60,000 nt of DNA from Bolinopsis microptera (Eukaryota; Ctenophora; Tentaculata; Lobata; Bolinopsidae), in NCBI RefSeq assembly GCF_026151205.1, contig NC_087073.1, positions 20,552,837 through 20,612,836 of the forward strand, read 5' to 3'. A program made the translations under genes and the position numbers. Every line of letters starts with the position of its first letter. Positions within the stretch are counted from its first letter, which is position 1. Positions 11,701 to 27,100 of the stretch are shown here, piece by piece. The notes beneath the pieces were generated by a model. That model ran no database searches, was not told where the DNA came from, and saw only the letters and a list, made by a program, of their open reading frames with translations.

Positions 11701-13890
11701 AAATGCGATGTAATTTCGAATGGCTAAGTATAGAAATAAATATGATCATTGCTTTGATACAATTTTACAACAGCTCAGATATTTTTAAGAGCGATATAAT
11801 TATTCGGTCTTCTCCTTCATAGACAATAATTTAATTTCTCTAATATATCTGAGTTTTTGGCATAGAATCAATGATTCGCTTGGACATTACGCGACTTGAG
11901 CTACAATATTTTGTCTGAAATAGAGCTTATACTTTACCATTTGGAAGAACACGTTCAAAACTTAAATTAACAAAACAATATCGATCATGATAGCAAACTT
12001 ACAGACAAAGAGGTCACTGTGTAATCCAGGAAACATTGCCTACTCAATCGATTAACGGTGAGCGTCAATCTATTAATCGGCCAAGCCACCAAATCACCTG
12101 TAGCTACTAGCTATTAACATAATCGCCAGAATTCCTTGCTCGGTGATCTCAATATTCTAACTTACCGGCTACCTTCATTTGTGTTTGCTCCATGGGGCAG
12201 ACCCGGGTTGTAAACAAGTCTTTTGTTAGAGTGCACCATCATTGTATACCAAAGGGACAGGTTGTAAGATCAAAGGCGCATCAGTCAGCTCATGCATCAG
12301 TCAGCTTATGCATAATGTATGGAGGTGGGTCTAAGAGCCTTATGTTTAGTGCAGATGTAATGGCCAGCCAGAAGTAGCTCGTAAAATTGACATTACCAAG
12401 ACAATTTACAGGGTTCAATGTACTGTGAAACAGAAGATTGGTAACTCTGTTGGAATTTAGTGGACAGGTGATGTTGTGGTTTATTTTAAAATCTGATCGG
12501 AGGTTGAAAAATGTTTTGAAAACAAAACTTTGGCCACTATTTCTCGGTCTGAGATACGAAACGTAACAGCACGAATAATCGAGCTACACAAGATCACATG
12601 AAATGTTGTTCCTCAGTTGAATGAATAGTGCGACTCTGGCAGGTTATAGTGGGCGAGGTGCCGATCACCTTTTCTGGTGGACTGATTCCCGTCATTTCAT
12701 AATTGCACGACGCATAATCATGTGAATGTGATAATATCCATCCACGTCATAACCCAAAACATGAACCAAGACAAAAAGATTTTTAGAGTGCTTACGTAGA
12801 TGTGACACAAAAAGTTGTCCAACTCAGCCAATCAAATATTAAGCTGGCACTAACAAAGCAATCGTCATCTACAACAGTGCAGATACAAAACCACGGAGCG
12901 TGCCCTGCACAACCAATGACGCAGGATATAATCACGATTATAAGCTGATAGTGACGATCACAAAGATACGGATAATACATGTGTACGGGACTAAATAATA
13001 AGCAGACTGTAGCCGCGAGGATCAGATCACCACGTGCGAGTTCTAAAAACAATGGCATTACTGCTAACGTCTTCCTGTTAATGTATGCAGGGAAACACAC
13101 TGCTGGGAGCTGGGAGTAGCTGTAGCAAGTAATAATGCGATATATATTATACACAAATGTAATATCTTTCCTGGAAAAGCGCTAAAACTATTTCACAGCT
13201 GCAAATAAATGAATTTACTGAAAGGCCTGATCTAGTTGAGTTACAAAACATGTCGACTCTTCACTCTGGTAGTAAATTATTCGGGTTATTAATAATATGC
13301 TGAAATTTTGTCAAACGTTGATGGTTATTTTAATACAGCTCTATATATAGAACACAAAACAGTATCCTCATAAAATAAACGTTATTATTATTTTGCAACA
13401 TATCAGTAGAAATAGACACATCAAAGTAGAAAGTATAACACCTGAATCACGAACAGTTCTTGTTGTGATAATTATTGACGAATGAGCTCGAGGTGAGAGA
13501 CCACTGCTCGAGGTGAGAGACCACTGTGGTCTCCTCATTATTAGACTTCACAAAAACAAATCGGATATTAGCTCGAACAAGATATTAGCCAGATATTAAC
13601 CAGAACAAGGGATAAAACGAAGCAGCAGATCAGCTAGTTAGCACACGACACGCACCCCGCTAACCTAGAGACAGTGGCGTAACGAAAGGCCCTGCTGACC
13701 CCGCTGTGCAGGGGGGCGCCGTCTTAGCAGAGCTCTCGTGGCGACTAGGTTGATATCATCATATCATCATGATACACCACGTCACGTGGTAGCACATCTG
13801 TACAGGTGTACGGTTTTAATTACCAGATTGCTTATCATACCAGGATGGCGGACTACTCGGTCTGATGGTCTGACCTGATAGATCAGCTTC
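5761..13890. other. Gene-poor stretch, no recognisable genes
   Basis: I found no recognisable protein domain on either strand. Open frames here are under about 120 codons and look random in composition. Minor structure includes an approximate 83-bp tandem duplication at 7365-7525 and short tandem duplications: GAAAGTTGCGGTTAATCAC near 8050, CTCCGCACGCAA three times near 9070-9110, and GCTCGAGGTGAGAGACCACT twice near 13485-13527. An AGTGGCGTAAC motif with GC-rich sequence near 13673-13735 resembles a transposon remnant. Unannotated small exons or regulatory DNA cannot be excluded. Confidence 0.5.
7365..7525. repeat. Imperfect tandem duplication of about 83 bp
   Basis: Two adjacent copies share GCCCG(A/C)AATTTGGACGGA and then GATGATGCAGAAAA(C/T)AACC and GAGATACAATTGACAAAAT. 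They differ by a few substitutions and a small indel. The frame from 7399 to 7623 exists only because of this duplication. Confidence 0.8.
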
Positions 13891-13907
13891 TGCTGAGTGC
13901 TGACAAC

Positions 13908-14638
13908 ACGGTTACCTGTTAACCTGGTAACCTGTTAACCTGGTAACCTGTTAACCTGTTAACCTGTTAACCTGTTAACCTGTTAACCTGTTAACCTGTT
14001 AACCTGTTAACCTGTTAACCTGCTAACCTGTTAACCTGCTAACCTGTTAACCTGTTAACCTGTTAACCTGTTAACATAGTAACTTGGTAACCTGTTAACC
14101 TGGTAACCTGTTAACCTGTTAACCTGTTAACCTGTTAACCTGTTAACCTGTTAACTTGGTAACCTGTTAACCTGTTAACTTGGTAACCTGTTAACCTGTT
14201 AACCTGTTAACCTGTTAACCTGTTAACTTGGTAACCTGTTAACCTGTTAACCTGTTAACCTGTTAACCTGTTAACCTGTTAACCTGTTAACCTGTTAACC
14301 TGTTAACCTGTTAACCTGTTAACCTGTTAACCTGTTAACCTGTTAACCTGTTAACCTGTTAACCTGTTAACCTGTTAACCTGTTAACCTGTTAACCTGTT
14401 AACCTGTTAACCTGTTAACCTGTTAACCTGTTAACCTGTTAACCTGTTAACCTGTTAACCTGTTAACCTGTTAACTTGGTAACCTGTTAACATAGCAACC
14501 TGTTAACCTGTTAACCTGTTAACCTGTTAACCTAGTAACCTGTTAACCTGTTAACCTGTTAACCTGTTAACCTGTTAACCTGTTAACCTGTTAACCTGTT
14601 AACCTGTTAACCTGTCAACCTGTTAACCTGTTAACTTG
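13908..14638. repeat. 8-bp satellite, (CCTGTTAA)n, about 725 bp
   Basis: An array of about 90 CCTGTTAA units, each containing the palindrome GTTAAC, with interspersed variants (CCTGGTAA, CTTGGTAA, CATAGTAA, CCTGCTAA). The array is flanked on both sides by GCTGACAACACGG (near 13899 and 14650), a direct repeat that may record how the array arose or inserted. Confidence 0.97.
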
Positions 14639-14765
14639 GTATATTAGCTGCTGCTGACAACACGGCGCTGCACTGATCTAGCTCTCTTTTCAGTGTTACA
14701 TCCGGACAACTTCATGTTGCAGTAGTAGAGTAGTAGAAGGAGTACACAAGCAACAAAAAAAATAG

Positions 14766-17519
<2,754 letters not shown>

Positions 17520-17622
17520 TTATGATATATTTCCAACCTGGTATCAGCTTAACTTTGACAAAATAAAAAATCCCACAAATCATTTGAACATATTGACTGC
17601 GTGGTGTCTTCAACATCAATAA

Positions 17623-17886
17623 TTTACTAGCAATTTACTGAGTCCACAGAAGGCGATCAGGACAACCAGAACTAATGTTGTTGACTTCCGCACCAATCCT
17701 GACGACTATCTCTACTACTTATATAACCCACCTACCCTGAGACCAGTTAAATTCTCTTTGATGGTGATTCAATATCCAATATCCAATGAAGACCCCAAAG
17801 TCAAGATAGAAACGCTTCATATCATTAAGGTCACGGTCATTGACTGTCTACGTAGTAAGCACCTAACTAAGGAAGACTGGACTTAA
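17623..17886 (+). CDS. Orphan open frame, possible exon or gene relic
   Basis: An 87-codon frame without a Met start, bounded by stops at 17620 and 17884. Its composition is protein-like rather than repetitive, with segments such as TNVVDFRTNPDDYLYYLYNP and IETLHIIKVTVIDCLRSKHL. GAC, TTC, ACC and CTC codons are common, unlike the surrounding AT-rich DNA. I do not recognise the family. It could be an internal exon of an unassembled gene, a domesticated transposon fragment or a pseudogene. It starts about 100 bp after the hexamer satellite. Confidence 0.3.
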   Translation, partial: FTSNLLSPQKAIRTTRTNVVDFRTNPDDYLYYLYNPPTLRPVKFSLMVIQYPISNEDPKVKIETLHIIKVTVIDCLRSKHLTKEDWT

Positions 17887-18566
17887 CTTTTTTAGAAGTT
17901 ATTTAGCGGATAAAGCAACGACTACGCCCCGAATTTCAAAACATGACCACGTTTTTTAGATTTTGCAGTTTTAACCAGTATGAACAATGCTAATAGCACG
18001 TCTATTATCAAAGTGCTGGAAACAAGGGCGTCAACTTTAATCAGTTCATAAAATAGGGGTACAAATCAAACGTTGGATACTAATTTTAGCGGGAGGAGGA
18101 AGTAATGCTCTAGCCTGATATCACTGATCAACCAGCAGATAACACTAGATTATGAAACAGAGCTACTGGACCGTGTTGGCCCGACCTTAGCAGAGAATTT
18201 AGACCCGAGGTAGACGGTACGTGTTGGGTTTGGTAATCGATTACGTCACACGTGAGTCTCTGTTCAAACTATTCGGTAATTTCGTGCACGTGATGCGCTG
18301 AAATTATAAAATTAGAACGGTGGGTATATATTGTGCAGCACGTGACGAAGCGTCTAGACGGTACGTGACGCATTTTGTGATGGTCCACATACCGTCTAGC
18401 TAGGGTCTCAGAGGCACATCTTTTATAAGGAGTTCTAGGAGATTTCGTTGTTCTTATTAGTATTACTAGTGGAGAGCTGCAACTGAAGAACTGGCCTCGC
18501 ACTGCGATTGTGAAAATATCTACACTATCAAGACTCAATCATCAAAACAATCCAGTTAGTTAACTT

Positions 18567-18901
18567 TGGGGTCCGGGACTCCAGGGCGTGAGACTCTAGG
18601 GTGTGAGGCTCTAAGGCGTGGAGACGTGGGAAAACAGGACTCTAGGGCGGTAGAAACAAATTACAGAGTTGTTTTTAATTCTACCAATCTTATTCAATAA
18701 CCATAAGGCCCAAGCAAGTCAGCTACGCACCTTAATGCTACAAACGGAGGTCCGGATTCGTCGGGTGTTGAATGTCCCTGCTTATAAGGCCCGTTATGAG
18801 AAGTTTTGTTGCCGCCCTATACTGATAGAGTCCTCTTTAATTCACGTCTCCACGCCCTAGAGTCCTGTTTAATAGGGCGGTGCCCTAGAGTCCGGACCCC
18901 A
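18567..18901. mobile_element. MITE-like element with about 20-bp terminal inverted repeats
   Basis: The left end TGGGGTCCGGGACTCCAGGG and the reverse complement of the right end, TGGGGTCCGGACTCTAGGGC, match with one indel and few substitutions. Internal motifs (GTGGAGACGTG, AACAGGACTCTAGGGCG) are also present in both arms, so the inverted similarity extends over most of the first and last 90 bp. The short frame at 18669-18860 inside shows no transposase similarity, so this looks non-autonomous. Confidence 0.75.
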
Positions 18902-21900
18902 CAGTCCACAAGTCACAAAACCACAACGCTGGATCTTTGAATTACTGACCAAAAAGTGTTTTAAATGGGTTATGGGAATGACGTAAGCATGCTTGTGGAT
19001 TAGATCTATGGGTAGATCGTAATGTCACGGCGTCACGCGACAGTTTCGTGTCGCTATGACGCTGCTAGCGGTTACTAGTACTCGAATTGGAACTAATTTC
19101 CCACGAAAACGTTGCTAAATTGCTTCTAGACGAAATGTAGGAAATGTAGGAGAGTGTCAATTTTGCCTTTAGAAAAAACTTGCTAAACGTTCTCAAAGCG
19201 CAAGATTTGATTTGCTTTTCCAGTCAAAGAACTTACAACTTGCATGGTTAATGTTAGTGTGATGAGCAAGTGACCAAGATTGCACCAATGTTGCAACAGA
19301 TTGCCCCTACCTTGGACACCAGGAAATCTTATTACTGCATATATGCCATATGCGCTCACCTGTTCTTTTAAGATCTTAAAGCACTCATTAGCTTCACAAA
19401 GCTGCCAATTAAAAAATTTCATCGAGTTTCTTGCCAGAATTCTCAGTCAATAAATGCAAAGAACAACTGTGCTGTCTAGAACATTAATCAAAACTTCTGC
19501 TACATCAATAAAATCTTGGTTAATATTCATCATCTTGGACCTACCGGCCATAAATAATGTTATTAGGAGAATAAGATATATAATTTTTGAGAAGGGTGGC
19601 TTTTTCGAGCAGATACTTAACTATTAATCATATTTTTACTCATTTTCATAAATTCGATTAAATTTCCGACAAACTTCGGTTAAAAATAACCGTGAAGTTT
19701 GACTGTGTCAAAAAGTATAAAAGTGGATAAAAGTCACACTTTATGTATTATATATGGCACTAAATACACAACTGTATTACAGTGACCGATTTAATTGATG
19801 AAACAGTGTTACACAACAAATAACTAAATAATCTCATATATAACTTATCAGAAAAGAAATTTTTACAAACCTAATTACTTGACTGCAATCTACATCTTTC
19901 CAAATACCTGCCGGAGTGACTAAGGAACTTAAACACAAATATTGACTATGAGTGCAGTATCAAATTTTTATAATAAAATTTGTGTATCCGCACCTTATTG
20001 AAAGCAATTATGACGGCAAAAATAATCAGGACTTGGTTCCTTTAGCTACCAAATAAAAGATAATCATTGAAGGCTAGTTGGCTGGATTAATGGCCCACCT
20101 ACAAATTTATGGCTAGGATCATTTATCACTCAAAGATAACTTGCGGCTGTAAATTGTGGGATCTGTTAGGCAGTGGGAGTAACCAGGGAATAAATAAGCA
20201 CACTTCAAGGGGGACAAAGGAAGCTTACTATATTGACAGTTCTTAAACTCCAATATATAGACATATTAAAATAGAAATAACCATTCAAGTGAAAAATTAC
20301 GGGATCAAAAGATGGTTCCGACCGAAAAAAATTGCATGACGAGCTTCTACAGCTGAAAATCAAGTCACTAACTAAAGTTATGGTTTACTCGCTTTACTAA
20401 ACTTTTGACAATCTGCATGCGTGCTGCGTAGCAGGTTGGTGATTACCCGTGGAAGGTGGACACTGGTTCTACTGAAGCCAGATTAGCCCGGTTCAGAATC
20501 ATATGTACCCACAAATAGAGAGCAAAAGTAATTAGAGACAAAAGCAAAAGTCTAAACTGCATGGCTGCAGCTTCTACATAATACATATTATAATGAACTA
20601 TCATTAGACCTTCAATGTGAACAGTGAAATCACATTTCACATTATTTTGATGTTGGTTCCAGTCCACCCTTGCACCAGAGGCGGCTATTGAGGGCGTCCA
20701 GGCGTCCGTGGACGCCTTTAAATTATAATCTGGTGGCTGGTGCTTAAAATAGAATAGTAATTAGTAATAGTGTTAGGAAATAACAAATCGCAATATAAAG
20801 GTCTTCGTTTACATCAGACTGTTGTTTAATCCATAAGGCACGCAATCCCAGAACTTCTGAAATTTGGTGTTGTTAGGGAGTCCAATCCTACATTGGAGAC
20901 TTGACTGAAAATGCGGCGCAAGGCTTTTAAACACAAGTTCATGTGATTAATTTCAAAGACATCGTTCGCATCCAACTAAGTAATCTGTCATGTTTGACCC
21001 TCCGATATGGGGGTACAGAGACCCTTCTGAAATTATCAGCTGCTGTGTTCATACTGGCGGCTGAGAAGTAAGTTGGTGTCCTTCAGACCGAGAAGTTAGT
21101 TTTGTTTGCTGTCGCTGGAAAATTTACCTTAAAATGTTACATACGGCCTTGTGTAAATTATGTCATGGTATTAGGAGGATCAGCCATGAACACGGTCCAA
21201 GCCCCCTTCGCCACAGCATCGATTGGACTCCTACAACTGCCCATCGCAGCTCCAGAGGTCATGCATTGCACGTTGAGAGTTACAGTCAGGCAATTTAAAA
21301 GGTGCAAACTACCCAGGGAAAACAACCGTTACACGGGCTCGGACTGATTATATGATAGAGTATTGCTGACTCTGATCTGCGAGGTGGACTACTGTCGATT
21401 AAAAGAAGTTTTCTAGGCCATCAACAAATCTACCAAAATTGATCAAAACGTAACTCGTACTGCGGGTCTAAGAACTTAAAAAAATATTGGCTACATAGAG
21501 CTTGTGCTCTTTAATTTTCAATAAATTCTGTTACGACCTTATTGAAAGCAATTATGACGGCAACAATAGTAATGCTTTTCTCTATGTTCCAAATTTTAAT
21601 ATTTATCAAATTGTCTAAGTGTGACTGGATCACACAATGTTGAGATCAATCACAAAATTATAATGGACGTTGGTATTGCATTAACATCATACAATTTACA
21701 GTGTCATTCCTGCGCACTGAGGAATGTCCAGGTTTAAAGCACAGCAGGGGACATTGATCTTTCCATAATTCTAGATCAAAGTATGTTATGTAGGGCATAA
21801 AGTACTATAAAATAAGGCTTGTGAAAATACGGATCAGAGAGGCACCGATATGCAGGTGAAAACTTATACTATACTAATCTCTGTTACTAATTCTGGATTA

Positions 21901-24004
21901 CAATGTGTTACTATCTGCACGTGCAGCGCGGTCTGATAGTAGTGAGTTACCGGCGATTAAGGTGGTGACACTTTTACTGATAGTCAGTATTACCGCCGGC
22001 AGAATCGCAGGTACCCCTAGGAGCGTCAAGTAGAGACGCAAAGTGAAACGCAGCTGGAGTCTACATATACATAATTTTACCTTAGTTCATGTGACAGTGA
22101 CTGACATTTACATTATTTAGGGTTCATACCATTGCGATGAGATGTCATCAGGAATATATCTATGTCCTCGAATAGAATCTGCCATTACACTGTGTCACGT
22201 TTATATCATAAGTGCTTTTACTCATTATTTGGAAGTGATGCTTCGATTAAATCAATTTTACGTAATATAAATTACATTGGAGCAACGTTGATGCAAAACA
22301 TGTAACATCTGTTAGATGTTACAAGTAAAAACATGATACTGAGGCTATTAACATGGATGTTAATTGTAATACGTTAAATGATTCATGATATTATTCACAC
22401 TATAAAGTATAGTACACCAGTACATTAATGCTATTGTAGGTTTACTATTTCTAATACGTTTTAAGTATAATCATATCGATACGCGACCAGATCGGTTACG
22501 TTGCAATAGCAAGTTGCAATCGCGACGTATGGTCAATTTGCAAAATCAGAATTACCCAGATAATATCAAAATCCGGTCATGCTGATTAGTCTGGTTCAGC
22601 CTCGTACATTTTCTTACCAAGTCGGAAATAAACTAGTTGTTTGAGTGACTTCAGTCAAGTTTAATTTAAATTGTTAAATCATGAGCGCGGCCAGTCAACA
22701 CAATAACATGTGGAGCCACAAATATTTATTGCTTCTATTGCACGTCAGAGTCAATTAGTCTCTATCAAATTTAATGTGTGACATTTACTCGCATTGTATG
22801 TGAATTTTTAGAATTCGCGGAAAAATGTCAGATCTTGATTTCTTACAGTCTACATAAAGTTTACATACTAAAACTTATTCGGAAGGCTTTGTAGAAATTT
22901 TAAAATCGTGAAACTTTTACCATTAATTCATACATATATGTTGTTGTTAACGTGACATAATGAATTTATAAACATGCAACAGGATGTTAATTTAAATCGA
23001 TACTTTTTATCCCATATAAAATCATCACAACCATAAGTTATAATATAAGTATAGGTGTATGCTAATAGCTAGTTTTGAAATTATGACCTAGATACGATAC
23101 AACGCCGTCGTACGTTTTGAGTTAGTGCTCGCGATCGTTGCATTTATAATGTTGCATACCAAATGGACAGTAAACTTCAAAACTCGATCAATGCTATCAC
23201 GTTATTTGTACTCACTCGGACGTTTATTTATTGGAAATAATTAAATGACTCTAATCCAAATTCAATGTAATTATTTCTATCCTTTTCGTAACAACATTGT
23301 CACAAAAATTGCAGTTCTAACTCATTGCAGTCATTTTGCATCACCAGATCAATTTGATGATTTCGAATGTTTTTTCTTCTATGTCCCGTTGCCGGGGAAT
23401 TTTCGTCAAGTTTAAAATATAATATAGATAACTTTAAGATGAATCTTTTAATTATTAATCATTTTAAAAAGCTGTAACTCCATGGCCATTTAACAGTTTT
23501 GTCACGCCTGGTAACAGGTAATGAATCATCATCTGATCAAATCCACAGCAATTGGCACGGTTGTGCATGGCAAGAAGGGGGTGAAACCAAGACTTCGAAC
23601 AAAGTAAGACAAATATCTCTAATAAACAAAATTATCGAAATTAATCATGTTAATAAACGCCAGCATTTTGACACAATAATAGATATATATCACACACATC
23701 ACGGACAGGAAATTGACCGTGTCCATAGCAACAAACATTATTCACAATTTAAAGAGCCTCAACTTTTTCCAACCAAAACAAAATTTACATTATTCGAAAT
23801 TTAACAATCCCATTACTCCCAACAAATGGGCTCTGCTATTTTTTTAATCGTGAACTGAACTTAATCTTCTGTGCAATGAATAAATTATTAAACATTTGAA
23901 AGATATCAAATTCAAAAGAGAAAAAACATACGATACAGTAGAGTACAACTAACTTCAAAAATGGACTGAACGGACAACATTTTAGCTATATTAGCTACTA
24001 AAAA
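18902..24004. other. AT-rich intergenic stretch, no gene seen
   Basis: No recognisable coding region on either strand; the open frames are short and unlike known families. A small GC-rich hairpin (AGGCGTCC-GT-GGACGCCT) lies near 20690-20715, within a segment bounded by GCACCAG and CTGGTGC, probably a repeat relic. The sequence between 22 and 23.8 kb is strongly AT-rich. Confidence 0.45.
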
Positions 24005-24010
24005 TTTATT
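24005..24010 (-). terminator. Probable polyadenylation signal of SCAMP
   Basis: AATAAA on the minus strand, about 135 bp beyond the SCAMP stop codon at 24143. It is the first such hexamer I see downstream, which makes a short 3' UTR plausible. Confidence 0.5.
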
Positions 24011-24142
24011 GACTCCATAACGGGTACCACAGTTCAGTCGGCTCCAAACTGCCGATTATCAGTATCTGTACAGTGACACGTCACTTAGTAAAGTGTTGTT
24101 GAGGGGGTGAGAATAATATCACAAGAGATTAAAGTGTCGTGT

Positions 24143-27100
24143 TCAGAGACTTCTCAGGACGGCTTGAGCCACGTTCCTGTTGCTACCGGCACTCGCCGCG
24201 AACTCTCCTGACGCCTTCTCCATGCTCTGCCCGGTGGTTCTGTAGGTCTTATGAATCTGAAATAGGAATAAGAGTTGATTATTAGTTCAAACAACTATGA
24301 AATTGAATGTGATGACAAGAATTTAGATGCTCATTTCCTTTTAAACGTTTCCGTTCCAAGGGGATCAAAATAAAGGGCTTGGGGTGGGGTTTGTGTTCCG
24401 GTCAGGCACGTCGCCAGGGAGATCTATGGATTCCAGAAAAATATAATCAAAGGTAGGATTTTAATTTATAAATTCCACATTGCTAGTTTTCACACCAGAA
24501 CGCATTTGCAGTTTGCACCTAAATAAATCAGTCCCCAGGCTTAACAGCTTGCTGCTATTTCCAAATCAACTGATTTTATTCCTGATAATTTTCTATTTTG
24601 GATTTGCTAGATTTATTCCTTACAACTTATTTATCTAAATGATTGCCTTGGTATGTGCGTTATTTGTATCGCCAAAATAAATGCAGGAATAGAATTTTAA
24701 AGACTCCCCTTAAATAAGTTATGAGGATTCATAGGACCAGAAAATCGTTTGGCTGGCAGGAACGGTGACTACATTCTCAAAAGAATATGCTAGTCATTCA
24801 TCGACTTCTTCAAAGCATACATAAGATGATTACGCCACATTACATATTCTATTCTCACACTTATTTTTTACTATTCCTATAAACTCACAGCATTTAATCT
24901 TATATTTATGAATTATGATATTAGTGCAGTAATTTAAGATGAAAGATTTGTAAAACGTGGAGGAGGCGCTCAATCGAAAAAGTAGACCTTGATCGAAGGA
25001 ATGTACGTGCGCGCGCCGGATGAAGTACGATGACAGTGATATGATTTTCCGCGGGAAAGGTATATTTTGCTAGTAGTTAGCTGATATTGGGAGAAATGTC
25101 CCACAAGGTTGACACGCAGTATTGTGACATCACAACACATAGGGCATGTTCCACGCTCCTATTATCTTATGACATATCGCGTATAGTGTAGCTTTTCTGT
25201 GAAACTTAAATCACATTATTACCAGCTTGCTAAGTGATCAACTAAGTGATCAACTAAGTGATCAACTAAGTGATCAACTAAGTGATCAAGTTCTTAATTC
25301 TAATAAACAGATTACGTTTGGGCACAACTTTCCTGATTCCAGTATGTGTAAATCCCGGCTAACTGCAACATAAATTATAAATCTAGATAATTCTAAATTT
25401 CGCAATCACACGAAGGTCAAACAACAGGCACATACCTGCATGATGAGATAGACTGCAATAAGGCAGTTGGCGCACCACGCTAAGCTAACGAGTATTCCTA
25501 GAACACCCAGGGCTTTGTTATCTTCCATCGTCTTGAAGGCTGTGATCCAACCGCTGAGTTTTATCAAAGTTAATTACTTGATCAAACTATGACTCATCCA
25601 ACAGAAATAATTAATATATCATATGCTTATGAACATGCTTTCCGGTGATTTTAGCGAGGCTGACACTCAATAAACACATTCTGTAGCGGTTTAAAAATGC
25701 TTGCTATGTAAATGCTGTTAAAACACTCTGAATGCTAACAAAATAGCTGATATAGCGGATCGAAATATGAAATACCACGTGAAATGCTACATATATAGGA
25801 ATTATAGCAATGCTCAGTAAATCTCCCAACATGTAGGGAATATAGCCCAGCCATTACGCTGAAACACGTATTATATGAAGTACTCACGCGAAACCGCCGC
25901 TATTAAACCCTAAAGCTGCAATACCGCTCACGAAAATTTGGAATCCATACATAAAGAAAAACAGCATATATCGCATAGAGCTATCTAATCTGAAAGAAAG
26001 GTAGGTGTGAGAATACAAAAGGAGAAGACGAAAGTAATATAACTTACGCGACACCCCCACCGCCTATCCCCAGCGCGCCAATGCCCATTACTAAGATGTG
26101 CCATCCGTAGAAAAAGAAGAAGAGCATGTAACGTAATGAGCTGTCTGTCCTGGTATAATACCAGAATATGAAGTACGGAAATTAAACCCCACATTTAGCG
26201 TCACAAGTCTTTTTCGGGGTAAAACAAAATTCAACTTGTTTTTGAGGTTTTGAAAAAGTATTGAAAACATTGTAATCATCAATTGTAAATGGTCGTCAAA
26301 CACGGCACGTCTCTTCGAGGATTCTCTTACTTAAAGCCAACAAAGTTCATGATATCAGATCAATTTAAAACATAATGACGTGGTACTGTTGTGGTTTACC
26401 TGACAGCATTATAAAGCATCCTGTACCAAGTCAGGAATGACAGAGGGATGAAGAGTCCCGCGTACAGTAGCGACAGACCAAACGCAGACCCAGCTTTAGT
26501 TCCCAGTGCACAGATCATACCGAAACATACAATGAAGTTAAGCAGGTAGCAGATCACCGTAACTGAAATTGTAGGTTTTAAATGTGCGTGGAAAATTTTT
26601 GAGTAAAAAATCTTATAAATCACAAGGTGATTCTTTCGTGATCAAGCTTAGCTTAAAGTTTACCTTGGTTGTCTCACCTATTTTTGCAACAACTCCCGTT
26701 GTCGCAATCATGGTGTTTCATAATAACAGCACATAAAGCATATAATAATTGATTGCATTATCCCAAACAATATACATGACAGTGACTCCACGGTTATTAG
26801 TCTCTGGTACGTATTTTGACTATGTAATTTCATGTCACGTACTGAATCATACGTAATATACATACAGAACACACCCATGTATTGTATATTGTAGGCCCCA
26901 TGCCCCTACATTGTAGGCCCCACGCCCCTACATTGTGGGCCCCACGCCCCTACATAAACGATCTGATGTTAGTAATCTGAGCTGAGTCTCATGGGAATGC
27001 TGCATTTCCAGCTCTCTTACCTTGTGTTACATTTGTATAGTTAAACATGTGATTGCACACACAAGTTATACTATATGGGATTGTGTACAGGGCGGTATAT

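Noticed and set aside
12792-13154. A 120-codon minus-strand frame with hydrophobic stretches
   Set aside because: No motif, odd composition, no splice or promoter context; likely chance.
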